Of a DNA stretch of 64,000 nucleotides, positions 41,701-54,777 are shown piece by piece. The DNA comes from Brienomyrus brachyistius (taxonomy: Eukaryota > Chordata > Actinopteri > Osteoglossiformes > Mormyridae). The DNA lies in assembly GCF_023856365.1 (NCBI RefSeq), contig NW_026042457.1, positions 62,001-126,000 on the forward strand. Direction: 5' to 3'. The position numbers and the translations under genes were made by a program. Position 1 is the first letter of the stretch. The number at the start of each line of letters is the position of its first letter. The notes under the pieces are model-generated. The model was not told the DNA's origin and searched no databases. It saw nothing but the letters and a program-made list of their open reading frames with translations.

Positions 41701-42050
41701 ACCAGTGACGTCCCTGCATCCAGCTCGCCGTTCTGATCTTCCATTTTTGACCCGCTGCCTTACCTCTGGTTGCCTGGCAATTGGAAGAAGACTCGGCTTC
41801 GGCATTGGCTTATCTTCCTTGCTCTCCTCTCTCTATTTGACTATCCCTGCCGGCCCCTGGAGGATGGGCTTCCCCTTTGAGTCTGGTCCCTCTCAAGGTT
41901 TCTTCCTTCTAGGGAGTTTTTCCTTGCCACTGTCGCCTATGGCTTACTCACTGGGGGCTTTGGGTGAGGATACTGTAAAGCGCTTTGAGACAATGTAATG
42001 TTGTGATAATGCGCTATATAAAAATAAATTTGTTGTTGTTGTTTGTTGAG
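38735..42050 (+). mobile_element. 5'-truncated L2 LINE inserted between env and the 3' LTR
   Basis: It contains most of ORF2, then a 3' untranslated region ending in aagcgctttgagac, gcgctatataaaaataaatt and TTG repeats. The 5' edge is approximate (between the env stop and about 38760). Only about six purine-rich bases (agggac) separate its tail from the 3' LTR, so it lies in or against the polypurine tract. No clear target duplication seen. The 3' half matches the internally deleted L2 copies at 18352-19135 and 58004-58787 at roughly 98% by eye. Confidence 0.85.
38792..41332 (+). CDS. L2 LINE ORF2 protein: partial endonuclease plus reverse transcriptase
   Basis: An 846-residue frame is open from the truncation to the natural end. 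The first ATG is just a methionine inside the endonuclease domain; the N-terminal third of that domain is missing. Retained endonuclease motifs are GDFNIH (residue 36 on) and SDHYLL. The RT has FRPNHSTETAL, LDLTAAFDTVDH, GVPQGSVLGPLLF and catalytic YADD (562-565), followed by the L2-type C-terminus (SSLHWLPVKSRIDYK). RT looks intact, but the element lacks ORF1, a promoter and a complete endonuclease, so it is probably inactive. The intact frame indicates a recent insertion. Confidence 0.85.
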   Translation: MVIVYRPPGPYSDFLKEFADFLTNLVVSTDKAVIVGDFNIHMEKDNDPLKTAFAAILDSVGVCQNVVGPTHVCNHTLDLIISHGILVEHVSIMPQSPLLSDHYLLTFEIQYSLLLTTTPKYRIRRSIKALTTTTFMKQLPQSFSLTSEASCVNELEQATSNMEKSLRSTLDLVAPLKRIKHSNNKPAPWYSDNTRELKQASRKLERKWRSTKLEVFKSAWKESLSKYRQALVTARSVYLSRLIDMNKTNPKFLFESVARITQNSSLNLQIPQALKSDDFLTFFNGKITTIRQTIQCTPLPTYGCLPPASLMPTNNETFESFIPITHSELLSLIFSCKSSTSLVDPIPTKFFKEIAPQIGTTVLNVLNSSLRLGYVPKPFKMAVIRPVLKKPNLEPSVLGNYRPISNLPFISKIMEKVVVRQLSSFLQKTNANELYQSGFRPNHSTETALVKVMNDLLVASDRGCVSLLVLLDLTAAFDTVDHNILLDRLEGVVGITGTALSWFRSYLSDRYQYAHVNNESSQATKVEYGVPQGSVLGPLLFTLYMLPLGNIIRNHGIGFHCYADDTQLYISVNPDDISLLSRLEDCLLDIQCWMAKNFLMLNTEKTEVLVIGPKAARNKFHHLNVGNLPTQPNMVVRNLGVLVDSDLCFDAHIRSITRTAFYHLRNIAKLRKMLSLNDAEKLIHAFVSSRLDYCNALLSGCPSGSLHKLQMVQNAAARVLTNTKKFDHITPVLSSLHWLPVKSRIDYKILLLTYKALNGLAPEYLSELLTTYNPPRLLRSHAMGYLLVPRVERATAGCRAFSYKAPLLWNGLPPDVRVSGSLSIFKSRLKTHLFSLAYRDTSSSPS

Positions 42051-42054
42051 GGAC

Positions 42055-42524
42055 TGTTAGGTTGAAGAAACTGTTAGTAATCATTTGTTATCATTTCTGT
42101 ATAATCAGCAATGAGTGTAAATATGTATATACATTATTTTGTTTTCCTTTACCTTCATACTTTAGATTATATTAGTTTACACGTATCCTGAGCACGTGTT
42201 TAAATAGTTGTCCACCTGAGTAAAACCAGAACTTCTTCTTACTCTCACAGTCTTTTCTTTGTTCTCACTCCAAGACCCCTGCCCCCCATTGACTATAAAT
42301 AAAGGTGCCAAGGGGAACCACCCTTTGTAACACATTCCTTTGTAGCCTAGCATGCAGAGAGTGTGGTTACCCTTGTGCAAGTAAAACTCTAAGTGTGTTG
42401 TCTCGTAATTAATGGTGTGTACAGAGTTGGAGTGGAAAGCCTGTCGCTTTCTCCAACATATACTGTACTGTAGTTTGGTCCTATGTGCAGAGTTGGAGTG
42501 GAAAGCCTGACGCTTTCTCCAACA
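42055..42524 (+). repeat. Retroviral 3' LTR
   Basis: Same length and internal repeats as the 5' LTR, with one seen difference at 42483 (A for G). It ends in ccaaca followed by the target duplication cccat. Confidence 0.92.
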
Positions 42525-42622
42525 CCCATATATATATATATATATGTACATATATATAGTTTTTTTATTAGCAATAGAAAAGAAAAATAACGCAGTTCTC
42601 CGTAAAGGAGGGATGGTGGATG

Positions 42623-42682
<60 letters not shown>

Positions 42683-42785
42683 TTATATAAAATAATTGTC
42701 ACACAACCTGGGTGACATGCCTTGCCTGCTCACCCAATTTTAGTGCACTTTAGTTATCCATACTGACCATCTAGTCTCGACACAC

Positions 42786-42846
<61 letters not shown>

Positions 42847-43266
42847 GATATTTTTTCTTTTTCTTGTGTTTTTTTTTCGCAATGGATATTAAAAATAAAG
42901 CAGTCCTCCGTAAAGGAGGGATGGTGGATGGAATATATATATAAAATAATTGTCACACAACCGGGGTGACATGCCTTGCCTGCTCACCCAATTTTAGTGC
43001 ACCTTAGTTATTCATAATGACCATCTAGTCTCGATACACCCATAAATATATATGTATATATATATAGTTTTTTTATTAGCAATAGAAAAGAAAAATAACG
43101 CAGTTCTCCGTAAAGGAGGGATGGTGGATGGAATATATATATATATATATACATTTATATAAAATAATTGTCACACAACCTGGGTGACATGCCTTGCCTG
43201 CTCACCCAATTTTAGTGCACTTTAGTTATCCATAATGACCATCTAGTCTCGATACACCCATGAATA

Positions 43267-43319
<53 letters not shown>

Positions 43320-43506
43320 TTTCTGTTTTTTTTTTGCAATAGACAATAAAAATAACGCAGTTCTCCGTAAAGGAGGGATGGTGGATGGAATATGTATATG
43401 CATATATATAAAATAATTGTCACACAACCTGGGTGACATGCCTTGCCTGCTCACCCAATTTTAGTGCACCTCAGTTATCCATACTGACCATCTAGTCTCG
43501 ACACAC

Positions 43507-43551
<45 letters not shown>

Positions 43552-44493
43552 GATATTTTTTCTTTTTCTTGTGTTTTTTTTTCGCAATGGATATTAAAAA
43601 TAAAGCAGTCCTCCGTAAAGGAGGGGTGGTGGAGGGAATATATATATACATTTATATAAAATAATTGTCACACAACTGGGGAGACATGCCTTGCCTGCTC
43701 ACCCAATTTTAGTGCACCTTAGTTATCCATAATGACCAACTAGTCTCGATACACCCATAAATATATATATATATATGTACATATATATAGTTTTTTTATT
43801 AGCAATAGAAAAGAAAAATAACGCAGTTCTCCGTAAAGGAGGGATGGTGGATGGAATATATACATACATATATATAAAATAATTGTCACACAACCTGGGT
43901 GACATGCCTTGCCTGCTCACCCAATTTTAGTGCAACTTAGTTATCCATAATGACCAACTAGTCTCGATACACCCATAAATATATATGTATATATATAGTT
44001 TTTTTTTTTTCGCAATGGACAATAAAAATAACGCAGTTCTCCGTAAAGGAGGGATGGTGGATGGAATATATATATAAAATAATTGTCACACAACCGGGGT
44101 GACATGCCTTGCCTGCTCACCCAATTTTAGTGCACCTTAGTTATTCATAATGACCATCTAGTCTCGATACACCCATAAATATATATGTATATATATGTAT
44201 TGTTTTTTTTTTTTTTTTTTTTTGCAATAGACAATAAAAATAGCGCAGTTCTCCATAAAGGAGGGATGGTGGATGGAATATATATATACATATATATAAA
44301 ATAATTGTCACACAACCTGGGTGACATGCCTTGCCTGCTCACCCAATTTTAGTGCAACTTAGTTATCCATAATGACCAACTAGTCTCGATACACCCATAT
44401 ATATATATATATATATGTACATATATATAGTTTTTTTATTAGCAATAGAAAAGAAAAATAACACAGTTCTCCGTAAAGGAGGGATGGTGGATG

Positions 44494-44577
<84 letters not shown>

Positions 44578-44682
44578 TTATATAAAATAATTGTCACACA
44601 ACCTGGGTGACATGCCTTGCCTGCTCACCCAATTTTAGTGCACTTTAGTTATCCATACTGACCATCTAGTCTCGACACACCC

Positions 44683-44717
<35 letters not shown>

Positions 44718-45001
44718 GATATTTTTTCTTTTTCTTGTGTTTTTTTTTCGCAATGGATATTAAAAATAAAGCAGTCCTCCGTAAAGGAGGGATGGTGGAT
44801 GGAATATATATATAAAATAATTGTCACACAACCGGGGTGACATGCCTTGCCTGCTCACCCAATTTTAGTGCACCTTAGTTATTCATAATGACCATCTAGT
44901 CTCGATACACCCATAAATAAATATGTATATATATATAGTTTTTTTATTAGCAATAAAAAAGAAAAATAACGCAGTTCTCCGTAAAGGAGGGATGGTGGAT
45001 G

Positions 45002-45051
<50 letters not shown>

Positions 45052-45163
45052 TTATATAAAATAATTGTCACACAACCTGGGTGACATGCCTTGCCTGCTC
45101 ACCCAATTTTAGTGCACTTTAGTTATCCAGAATGACCATCTAGTCTCGATACACCCATGAATA

Positions 45164-45218
<55 letters not shown>

Positions 45219-45405
45219 TTTCTGTTTTTTTTTTGCAATAGACAATAAAAATAACGCAGTTCTCCATAAAGGAGGGATGGTGGATGGAATATGTATATGC
45301 ATATATATAAAATAATTGTCACACAACCTGGGTGACATGCCTTGCCTGCTCACCCAATTTTAGTGCACCTTAGTTATCCATACTGACCATCTAGTCTCGA
45401 TACAC

Positions 45406-45478
<73 letters not shown>

Positions 45479-45684
45479 TATATATAGTTTTTTTATTAGC
45501 AATAGAAAAGAAAAATAACGCAGTTCTCCGTAAAGGAGGGATGGTGGATGGAATATATATATATATATACATTTATATAAAATAATTGTCACACAACCTG
45601 GGTGACATGCCTTGCCTGCTCACCCAGTTTTAGTGCACCTTAGTTATCCATAATGACCATCTAGTCTCGATACACCCATAAATA

Positions 45685-45716
<32 letters not shown>

Positions 45717-45925
45717 GTTTTTTTATTTTTTTCGTAATGGACAATAAAAATAACGCAGTTCTCCGTAAAGGAGGGATGGTGGATGGAATATATATATACA
45801 TATATACATTTATATAAAATAATTGTCACACAACCTGGGTGACATGCCTTGCCTGCTCACCCAGTTTTAGTGCACCTTAGTTATCCATACTGACCATCTA
45901 GTCTCGATACACCCATAAATATATA
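42525..45925. repeat. Satellite array, right part (copy B), 14 units
   Basis: Subtype order after the retrovirus is B A B C A B C C B A B C B C, identical to units 5-18 of copy A. TA-run lengths differ between matching units, for example much longer near 45400-45475 than near 5780-5820. Confidence 0.88.
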
Positions 45926-47096
45926 TACTGAACAAAAATATAAACGCAACACTCTTGTTTCTGCTCCCATTTTTCATGAGATGGACTTAAAGACCTACAA
46001 TTCATTCCAGATACACAATATTACCATTTCTCTCAAACATTTCTCACAAATCAGTCTAAATGTGTGATAGTGAGCACTTCTGCTTTGCTGAGATAATCCA
46101 TCCCACCTCACAGGTGTGCCACATCAAGATGCTGATCTGACATCATGGGTAGTGCACAGGTGTACCTTATACTGCCCACAATAAAAGGCCACCCTGGAAT
46201 GCGCAGTTTTTTGCTTTATTGGGGGTCTGGGGACTCAGAACCGGTCAGTATCTGGTGTGACCACCATTTGCCTCATACAATGCAACACATCTTCTTCGCA
46301 TAGAGTTTATCAGATTGTCAATTGTGGCCTGTGGAATGTTGGTCCACTCCTCTTCAATGGCTGTGCGAAGTTGTTGGATATTAGTGGGAACTGGTACACG
46401 CTGTCGTATACGCCGGTCAAGCACATCCCAAACATGCTCAACGGGTGACATGTCCGGTGAGTATGCTGGCCATGCAAGAACTGGGACATTTTCAGTTTCC
46501 AAGAACTGTGTACAGATCCTTGCAACATGGGGCCGTGCATCATCTGTCTGAGTGGCTGGTCTCAGACGATCTTGGAGGTGAACCTGCTGGATGTGGAGGT
46601 CCTGGGCTGGTGTGCTTACACGTGGTCTGCGGTTGTGAGGCCGGTTGGATGTACTGCCATATTCTCTGAAACGCCTTTGGAGACGGCTTATGGTTGAGAA
46701 ATGAACATTCAATGCACGAGCAACAGATCTGGTTGACATTCCTGCTGTCAGCATGCCAATTGCACGCTCCCTCAATGCTTGTGGCATCTGTGGCATTTTG
46801 CTGTGAGACAAAACTGCACATTCCAGGGTGGCCTTTTATTGTGGGCAGTATAAGGTACACCTGTGCACTACCCATGATGTCAGATCAGCATCTTGATGTG
46901 GCACACCTGTGAGGTGGGATGGATTATCTCAGCAAAGCAGAAGTGCTCACTATCACACATTTAGACTGATTTGTGAGAAATGTTTGAGAGAAATGGTAAT
47001 ATTGTGTATCTGGAATGAATTGTAGATCTTTAAGTCCATCTCATGAAAAATGGGAGCAAAAACAAAAGTGTTGCGTTTATATTTTTGTTCAGTGTA
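45926..47096 (-). mobile_element. Internally deleted Tc1/mariner element (copy B)
   Basis: Same insertion point and same deletion as copy A. A few substitutions distinguish it (for example 46184 aaaagg for aaatgg). Confidence 0.88.
46245..46811 (-). pseudogene. Tc1 transposase remnant with central deletion (copy B)
   Basis: 188 residues, differing from copy A at two positions (RVSTP for RVTTP, and FLETEN for FLEAEN). The DDE core is missing in the same way. Confidence 0.85.
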
Positions 47097-47133
47097 TGTA
47101 TATGTATACATATAGTTTTTTTTGTGTTTGTGA

Positions 47134-48367
47134 AAACGGGTCTTTAATCGGGGAAACGGAGCGGGTAGAGCAGGACGGAACGCAGGCATTGACAAACTAC
47201 AATGACGGACAGGGCAAACAGGTAAGACCAGGACTTAAAATAGGTCATGACTAATCAAAGTAATCGGGCAAAGCAGGAGACGATCAGGGAAGCACACGTG
47301 GGTAATCAGGGGGCGTGGCACACACGAGGAGCGGACAAGCCGGGCATATATGTATATCTATATAAAACCTCATTAATGAGGGACAGGGAACAGAACGGAC
47401 AGACAGAACTGGCACAGGGGAAGGAGCCAGGACAAGACTTGACATAAGACAGGAAAGGCAGAGAAACAGATCAGAAAGGGGGACACGGAGGGAACAGGCA
47501 GGACAAAAGGACCGGGAGTGAACGAAGGGAACATCGGGGAAAGAGGAGCAGAAGCCAGAGGGACGAGGGACAAAGAGAGGAGGGACAGAGACAGGAGGAA
47601 CAAAGCGAGGGGGAGCAGAGGCAGGAGGGACAAAGACGGGAGGCCAGGGAGAGAAGGAGGGGGAACCAAGAGGAGCCCGAGGGAGACCCAGCGGGCGACG
47701 GGAGGCAGCCGGAAGGGCTGCAGGCGGCCGGGAGGCCGGAGCCGGAGGGGCCGAGGAGACGGGGTGAGGGACAGACGCAGGGACGAAGGAGGGAGTCGGA
47801 GGGGAGACCAGGGAAGGGGACGAAGGAGCTGGAAGGGACCCTGGCGAGGGCAAGGAGAGAGGGGGAGCCGCAGCAGACGGCGACGTCCTCCGACACGCCA
47901 GAGCGGGAGGACCAGCAGGCGAATGAGGAGCCGCCGTCGGGGGGCCCGCAGGCAACCGATAAGACGCCGGAGGAGGGACCGAGGCAGGGCGACGAGGCCG
48001 CGGAGGGGGACCCGCAGACGACAGCCGACCCGGAGGGCCAGGACCCGCAGGTGCCGACCAAGCCCTAGCGCCGGCGAGGGAGGGCGAGCCAGGGGGCTGG
48101 GCGGGTGGGACCCCAGCCGTGCGTCTGTGTCCTCTCCCCTTATGGGACACAGACATAAGGACCTGCGGCCGGGGTCGGGCTCGTCGGGGTGAGGGTACCA
48201 GAGTCACAGGGGGAGAAGGGACTGGAGTGGGGCCAGGGACTGGAGCTGCAGGCTGCAGAGGGGGCGCCTGCCCGGGAGCTGCAGGCAGGGAAAGCGCCTC
48301 GGACGTGGGCGCGGTAGCTGCAGGCAGCGGAGACGGCTGCTCGGGCTCTGGGGCCGCAGGGGGCACT
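47134..48367 (-). mobile_element. Truncated antisense proline-rich LTR element (copy B)
   Basis: Counterpart of 7483-8716; its open frame (47284-48366) encodes the same 360 residues as copy A. A satellite remnant follows at 48368-48426. Confidence 0.75.
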
Positions 48368-51231
48368 TATTTTATTATATAAAATAAGTGTCACACAACC
48401 GGGGTGACATGCCTTGCCTGCTTGTGGGATGAGGAAGACTCAGGGACTGGAAATGGGATTAAAACTGAAGATGTGCTCATTCCTTTGTGTATTTACAAAT
48501 TTTCCTTCCGTCAGACATGAGGAGTTTGCTGCTATATTTGGCACTAATAGAGATTCTGATGCTGCTATTTTTATTGTCTATTAGTTTGTTATTATTTACA
48601 AGTTCTGTTGTGTTTTTGCATTTTTCTCTTCTGGTTAATTAACTGCTGTCTGTTTGCTGTGAAGTATGAGTGTGGTGAGTAAGACTCAGGGACTGGAAGT
48701 GGGATTACAACTAAAGATAACATGCTTATTCCTTTTTGTATTGTTTACAAATTTCCTTCCGTCAAACATGAGGAGTTTGCTGCTATATTGTGCACTAACA
48801 GAGATTCTGATGCTGCTATTTTTATTGTTTATAAATGTGTTATTGTTTCCAAGTTGAGTATTCAATAAATGCTAAATTGAGAAATTTTGTGTATCGTTTG
48901 TTATTATTAGTGTGATATTTTACCATGCAAATAGAGGGGAAAACGTCCAATTATCGGCCAAAAAAAATCAGCAGCATATATCGGCCATCGCCTGACCCTT
49001 GACTTGAAAAACCCATATCGGTCGACCTCTAGTAACAGTACATTCTGTCCAATTCATCCATCGAGTTAAGTCACACACCCACTTGAGGGGGCACTCCGGC
49101 AGACGTGAGGATGGGGATGTTCTTTCCGCTATAACATCCACTGCAGAAGTACATCTCGCTCCTGTTCACAGGGCTTACTTCAATGATGAAGCAGGGCTGG
49201 TTGTCTGGACAAGAAGTTGTCCTGCTGCTGGGTCTCGGTGCCGTTTTTCCACCTAAGCTTGAAGGTGGAAATGTGTTCCAACTTGGTCCCTGGGACTGCA
49301 GCATAGCCAAACATCGCGAGCAGCGTCGGCCACACCCACCACCAGAACCATCACACCGTCCTATACACATAAAGAAGAACTAAAACATAGAGTGTTGTGA
49401 CAATCTATGCGTTAATGTTTGGCAGCATAGGTGATTCATTAAAATTATACCGAAGAATGGAAAATGTGATATTTAGAATATTTTTTGCCATTTAGTAGCT
49501 AATTTAAGCACTTACCCAATGCCTCAATTTGTTTTAGGTCAGTAATGTCTGAGCCAAAAGAATGAATGTATGAATTTAATACAATTCACCCACTCCCACC
49601 CACACACAAATCTGAAATTCAATTTAAGACACTTCTTAAACATTAGTGCATTAACAAAAAAGGAAAATCTTAAGAGATTCAGTAGGATTTTCTATGTTAG
49701 ACTTAAGCTAATAGTTCAATAGTTTTTACATATTTCAATATACCAATTTGACTTTAATGTTGAAACAGATGCTAAAACATGGAATAATTTCATAACTAGA
49801 GAAACATGTTATTCACAAACACTAGCAAAGGTAGCTTATAGTTAAGCTTACTTAAGTCAGCAAGTCAGGCTACAGTGTGTAAGAATAGTCGTAAACGATA
49901 ATTTGTCTCAGTCTTACATGACAGAATAAGTAAACAGAAAATATAAAATGGCTGAAACAGCGTCATTAACGCCAGCTACAGTAGAGGCGCAGAAAAGGTG
50001 TCATGACTGAAGTATTCCCAAACTCTGGAAGACCGTATGCGAGCCTTTTTTGCCGCGTGTTTCTCCAGAGGCTCCGGAGCTCCGCTGGTTGACACAGCCA
50101 TGTTGGTTCATGTGCAGGGGGACGAGCGGCAAATTTCTTTTTTGCAGGGTGGTAGGTGATGTCTCATTAATATTTATTAATTTACTTACAAAATGGTGCG
50201 GCACTGCATCCAAGCCTGCGGCACTCAGAGTCACAAATACAGTGGAAACCATTTGTAGTAATTACGTCTGTCTGGCTGATTTCCAACTAATTGATATTTG
50301 TATATTTATTACATGAATATAAGGTAATATAAGGTAATAGAAGAGGTATTTAATGGTTTTCCATCTGAGGAATTTGCAAAAAACTGCAGTGCATGATGGG
50401 TCGGACCTAAAGGCTGCCTTAACGTCCTCATCTGTATGACGACATACATCAAGACTAGGAAGGTGCATAATGTTCATGTCTGGTTGCGTTTGTTGGTCCA
50501 GAAAGTAATTCAATTTCGCCATGTAGGTTACGTTCTTAAAAACTGCTTGGATATAGCCCGATTATATGCTGTGGGCCTTTTAATTTCTTTGTTTACCAGG
50601 TAGGCTACCTTCTTTAAACTGCGTTTTGTTAGACTACATATTTAGGGAGGTCTTTATAAATTTATAGTAGTCTTCATAAATATGTACATAGTTTAGCCTA
50701 ACCCAGCCACTTAAGGGAGAAAGCCAGCTCAACTAGGTGTCGGTCCCAAGCCCGGATTAATGGGGAGGGTTGGCGTCAAGAAATAAAGAGACTGTATCTT
50801 CACTGCATGACTGATGTCAAAATGTGTGAAATATGTGGTTGTATTAATAAATGCATTAAAGTAGGTTAATGATTCTGTGCTGTCTAAATTGTATAGAAAA
50901 TTTCTACGTATAGCCAAACAAATCTCCTCCTGTTTGAAAAGGCATAGAAAAAGCAATTTAGCCACTAAAACTTTACAGTTTTTGTGAGGGACAGTCGAAT
51001 TCTCTCGTTTCTCTCGTCAAGTTTTTTTGTGATCCTGCACCTACACTTTGCCGGCCCCAGGAGGATGGGCTCCCCCTTTGAGTTTGGTCCCTCCCAAGGT
51101 TTCTTCCTTCTTGGGAGTTTTTCCATGCTATCGGCGCCTATGGCTTACTCACTGGGGGCTTTGGGTGGGCATGATATAAAGCAAAGCATTTTCCCTCCCA
51201 GTTTCCTCCTCTGGTCCACATTGCAGGACCA

Positions 51232-53420
51232 TCAGCCATCAGAAACAGCCAGACGGTCTCCTTCAGCTTCTTTAGTGTCCTTGGAAGCCAAGGCAGTTTT
51301 AGGTCTGAGAAGAGGTTTATCAGAAGGACACATATTACGTCGTTTGTCCTGAAATGTAACATGGGGAGGAAAAGTTAAGCGGTTTAGTCAGATTGGAGTC
51401 GTTTATTCAGCAGTGGCAGCGCCAGTGACTTAATGCTACAGGTGCTATAGGGGAGTGAGATTATTTAGACCGGGTGCTTTAGCTTTTCAGCTTATGTAGA
51501 TGGTGTATAGAAGCACACAGCACGATAAGCTACAGCATGGATAAAATAGGATAAAATATAAAATTCTAACGTCTAGCTCACAGAGCCTCTATGTGTACTT
51601 TGAAGAAAAAATACACTACAAGTATGCTGTAAAAACCGCAAAAATGTCTTACACAATATACAGATTTTACAGATAGTTAAAGAAAAAATGAAACCAATAT
51701 TTTGGGGGTGCTGTGGGGGTACTATGGTCATTGGAGGAGGAGCTAGAGCCCCCCCCCCCCAAGCTTTTCCTTGGTGCTGCCACTGTTGTTCAGATTAAAA
51801 GTAACATTGTCATTAATAAACAGTACTCTGATCAAATTTTTGCATGTACAAACACAATCAAAGTTTAACCACATGTTTAGACACAATTCACACACCTGTT
51901 ACATTTCCATAATGCTAAGACTCTCTACACTTACTTCATCCACTTTCTTGTTTGGTACACAGTCATTTGATGGATGTGTAAGATCATTACCAGACCGTCT
52001 GCTGCAAACTCTACAGTTAATGAATGGCTGCAAAAACACACAGACACACAAAAACAGTATTTAAAGAGTGGTGGGCAATAAATACAGTGAGAGAAGGTGT
52101 AGTAAAGATATATCTAATGATTTAAGGCAGAGCTGCTGGAGTGCAGGGTTTAATGACACAGAACAATTTTAGAGGAAAGAGCTTCCAAAGCAGGGTCACC
52201 ATAAGGCTATATTATACAAAGCAAGTTCATCTAAAAGTATGAACAACAAATCCCGTTTAACTGAACACTGCTCTGTATTAAAATACTGTCCTCCGATCAA
52301 GCTAAGTGGTCCTGTAGTTCACTATTTAAAGAGGTAAATTTAAAGGGTAATTCACACTGCACATCTACCCTGCTCTGACCAGGTTTAATTACTGGCTTTC
52401 TAATTAAAACAAGAGTTAAGTCCTGCCCTTTCACCACAAAACACCACACTGCCATTTAAGGCTGATTTCAACAATGAGTTTTAGTTAACCTGGCTCGATT
52501 GAGTTAACTCTGGGTATGTAAAACCCGCTTTGTAGTACAGCCCACAGGTCTTTAAATAAGGCCAGCTAGGGTTCATAGCTCGAAGCATAATCTACAGGTC
52601 ACCCCTCAGATGATTAGCATTTGCTTCTGCCTGGTAATCCAGCCTTTAAGCCTGTAAACCTACTAAAATTTGAGAATAAGGTGAAGGAACTGGCTCTTTG
52701 AGGCCACCTATGTATTTGTTACTTTATTGTTGGCTAACTTTCCCCCGCAGGGCATCAAAAAAGTTAACATGAACCTAAATTAATTTGCTAACTGATATGT
52801 CCAATGCTCACAGTCACAGTGACTCTTTACTTACCCTCTTGTCCATGAAAATACAGTCAGCCCGATGGTCTGTTGCAGTTGACTTTGGACATTTTGTTGC
52901 TCTCAAGAGAATCTCAATGTCAATGTATTCACTGCTGATCTAAATCACATAAACACGTTATATACAAAATTGCCTACAACTGTTTTAAAGGCAATATAAC
53001 AAACAATAATCACCCAAAAAATGGCAAACTGTCACAGACTTGACTGCAGCAGATTCAGAGAGAAACTGTGAGAAGGTAAAATTGACCAGGGCTGAGATAT
53101 ACAACCATCACTTTCATTGTGAAGAGACATTAAGCATCATATGCATTGAAATTAAAACATCAAAATCAATGTGATACTCATTAGTTCAGCTTGCAGATGA
53201 TGAAAGTTTCACACTTTTGTAAACACTTTCTCAGCAGTTACCTTCGGACGGCCCTGGATGTTATAGAAATTCATGTGCTGACGGGTTCCTTGATGAGCAT
53301 TTTCGACTGCGAGTTTAATGGCCGTCTTGTGAGTGCAGGGAGACTGTGGTAATCTTGCTGGGCCTCTGTGGAGATAAGCAGAGCTCCATAAGCCAAAACC
53401 AGAAGCAGCAGGCGGGTCAT
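51232..53420 (-). pseudogene. Chemerin-like cystatin-fold secreted protein, four exons, exon 1 frameshifted (copy B)
   Basis: Exons at 53242-53420, 52835-52939, 51935-52027 and 51232-51348 with the same splice sites, six cysteines and exon-1 frame conflict as copy A. I see no exon difference between copies. Intron differences are small, such as one extra C in a C-run near 51750. Confidence 0.5.
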
Positions 53421-53744
53421 CTTCCTCTCAGCTTTGAAGGGAGAAGCAGGACTGAGGACACTGATCTGTGGTCCCCTTATCCAGCACGTCCAGGGGCGTG
53501 TCCTTCACTCGAAACAAACAGACCTTTGAACAACATTGGAAAACTCTTCAGGATGAATTGAGGCAGGTGGTCAAGTGGGTTTATTGTTATTTCAGCAATA
53601 TACACAGTACACAGTGAAAGGAAACATTGTTCCTCCTGGACCACGGTGCAACACAAAGAAGAAAAACAGAAACAACACAAGATGACACAAGTGCGGGCAA
53701 GATAGAACTATACAGAGTGAAAGGAGCACAAACAGAGGGAGAAA

Positions 53745-54777
53745 GTGCAAGATAAACACAAGAGCAACAATACAATACTACAGGACAAGACAGCGCAGTC
53801 AAGAACACAGAGTGCAGCCAGAGCTAACCTGAATAGGGGCATCAAGGTTGCCAGGCAGGCAGAGAAACAGAAAATAGAGGTCTACTTCACATACAACAAC
53901 CCACAGTGGGTGTGGCAGGGAATACAACACATTACAAACTTCAAAGGCAACAACACCGTCACTGTTAACAGCAACGCCCTTTTAGCAAAGGAGCTAAACA
54001 GCTTCTTTGCTCGTCTGGAGGAACACAGAGCAGACATAGCCACACTGCCCCCTCCCCCAATCTCCAGCACTCACAGACTCCCTCTGCAGGAACACCACGC
54101 GAGAAGGCACATTGCATCTCTAGGTGTGTGGAGTTTAAGACAAGGCAAGTGATGCTACGATAATATAATTCCTTGGTAAGACCCCACCTAGAATATTGTG
54201 TGCGGGTTTGGTTACCATACCTTAAGAAGGACATTGCTGCCTTGGAAAAGGTGCAACGTAGGGCAACGAGAATGATTCCTGGTCTTAGAGGAATGTCTAA
54301 TGAGGAGAGGTTAGCTGAGCTGAATCTGTTTAGCCTCGAGCAAAGGAGACTAAGGGGGGACATAATCCAGGTGTTTAAGATTCTAACAGGTCTGGATGCT
54401 GTTCAGCCAAATGGCTATTTCAATGTTAGTTTAAATACCAGAACTCGTGGCCATAAGTGGAAATTAGCTGGAGAACATTTTAAAACGAATTTGATGAAGC
54501 ATTTCTGTACACAGCGTGTAGTTAGAGTATGGAATAGTCTTCCTGTTATTGTAACACAAGCTAAAACCCTGGGTTCTTTTAAATCAGAGCTAGATAAGAT
54601 TTTTGAGCTATTAGCTAAGTTCTCCTCAAAGGAGCTTGATGGGCCGAATGGCCTCCTCTCATTTGTAAATCTCTTTGGTTCTTATGAGTCAGCTTACAGA
54701 GATGAGGTCCAGAAACTGATAGGTTGGAGTTCAGCAAACAATTTGGCACTAAACAGCACAAAGACAAAGGAATCACT
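53745..54777 (+). pseudogene. Nested LINE ORF2 fragments (copy B)
   Basis: Counterpart of 14093-15125: Rex1-like linker, CR1-like C-terminal piece, and the short post-YxDD Rex1-like piece. One silent-looking difference lies near 54199 (T for C). Confidence 0.7.

Larger units (their letters stand above)
30497..42524 (+). mobile_element. Young endogenous retrovirus, gamma-like (class I), with secondary L2 insertion
   Basis: Two 470-bp LTRs (30497-30966, 42055-42524), TG...CA ends, and a 5-bp duplication cccat (30492-30496, 42525-42529); copy A retains the empty site. Order: 5' LTR, tRNA-Tyr primer site, gag, UGA, protease plus 2H-like domain, UGA, RT-RNase H-integrase, env, an L2 LINE, 3' LTR. 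Gag with one zinc knuckle, the GPY-type integrase end, the in-frame gag-pol stop and an Env with CxxC and CX6CC place it near gamma/epsilon-type fish retroviruses. One mismatch between LTRs (30925 G, 42483 A) implies recent insertion. The L2 copy at the 3' end probably prevents normal replication of this provirus. Confidence 0.93.
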
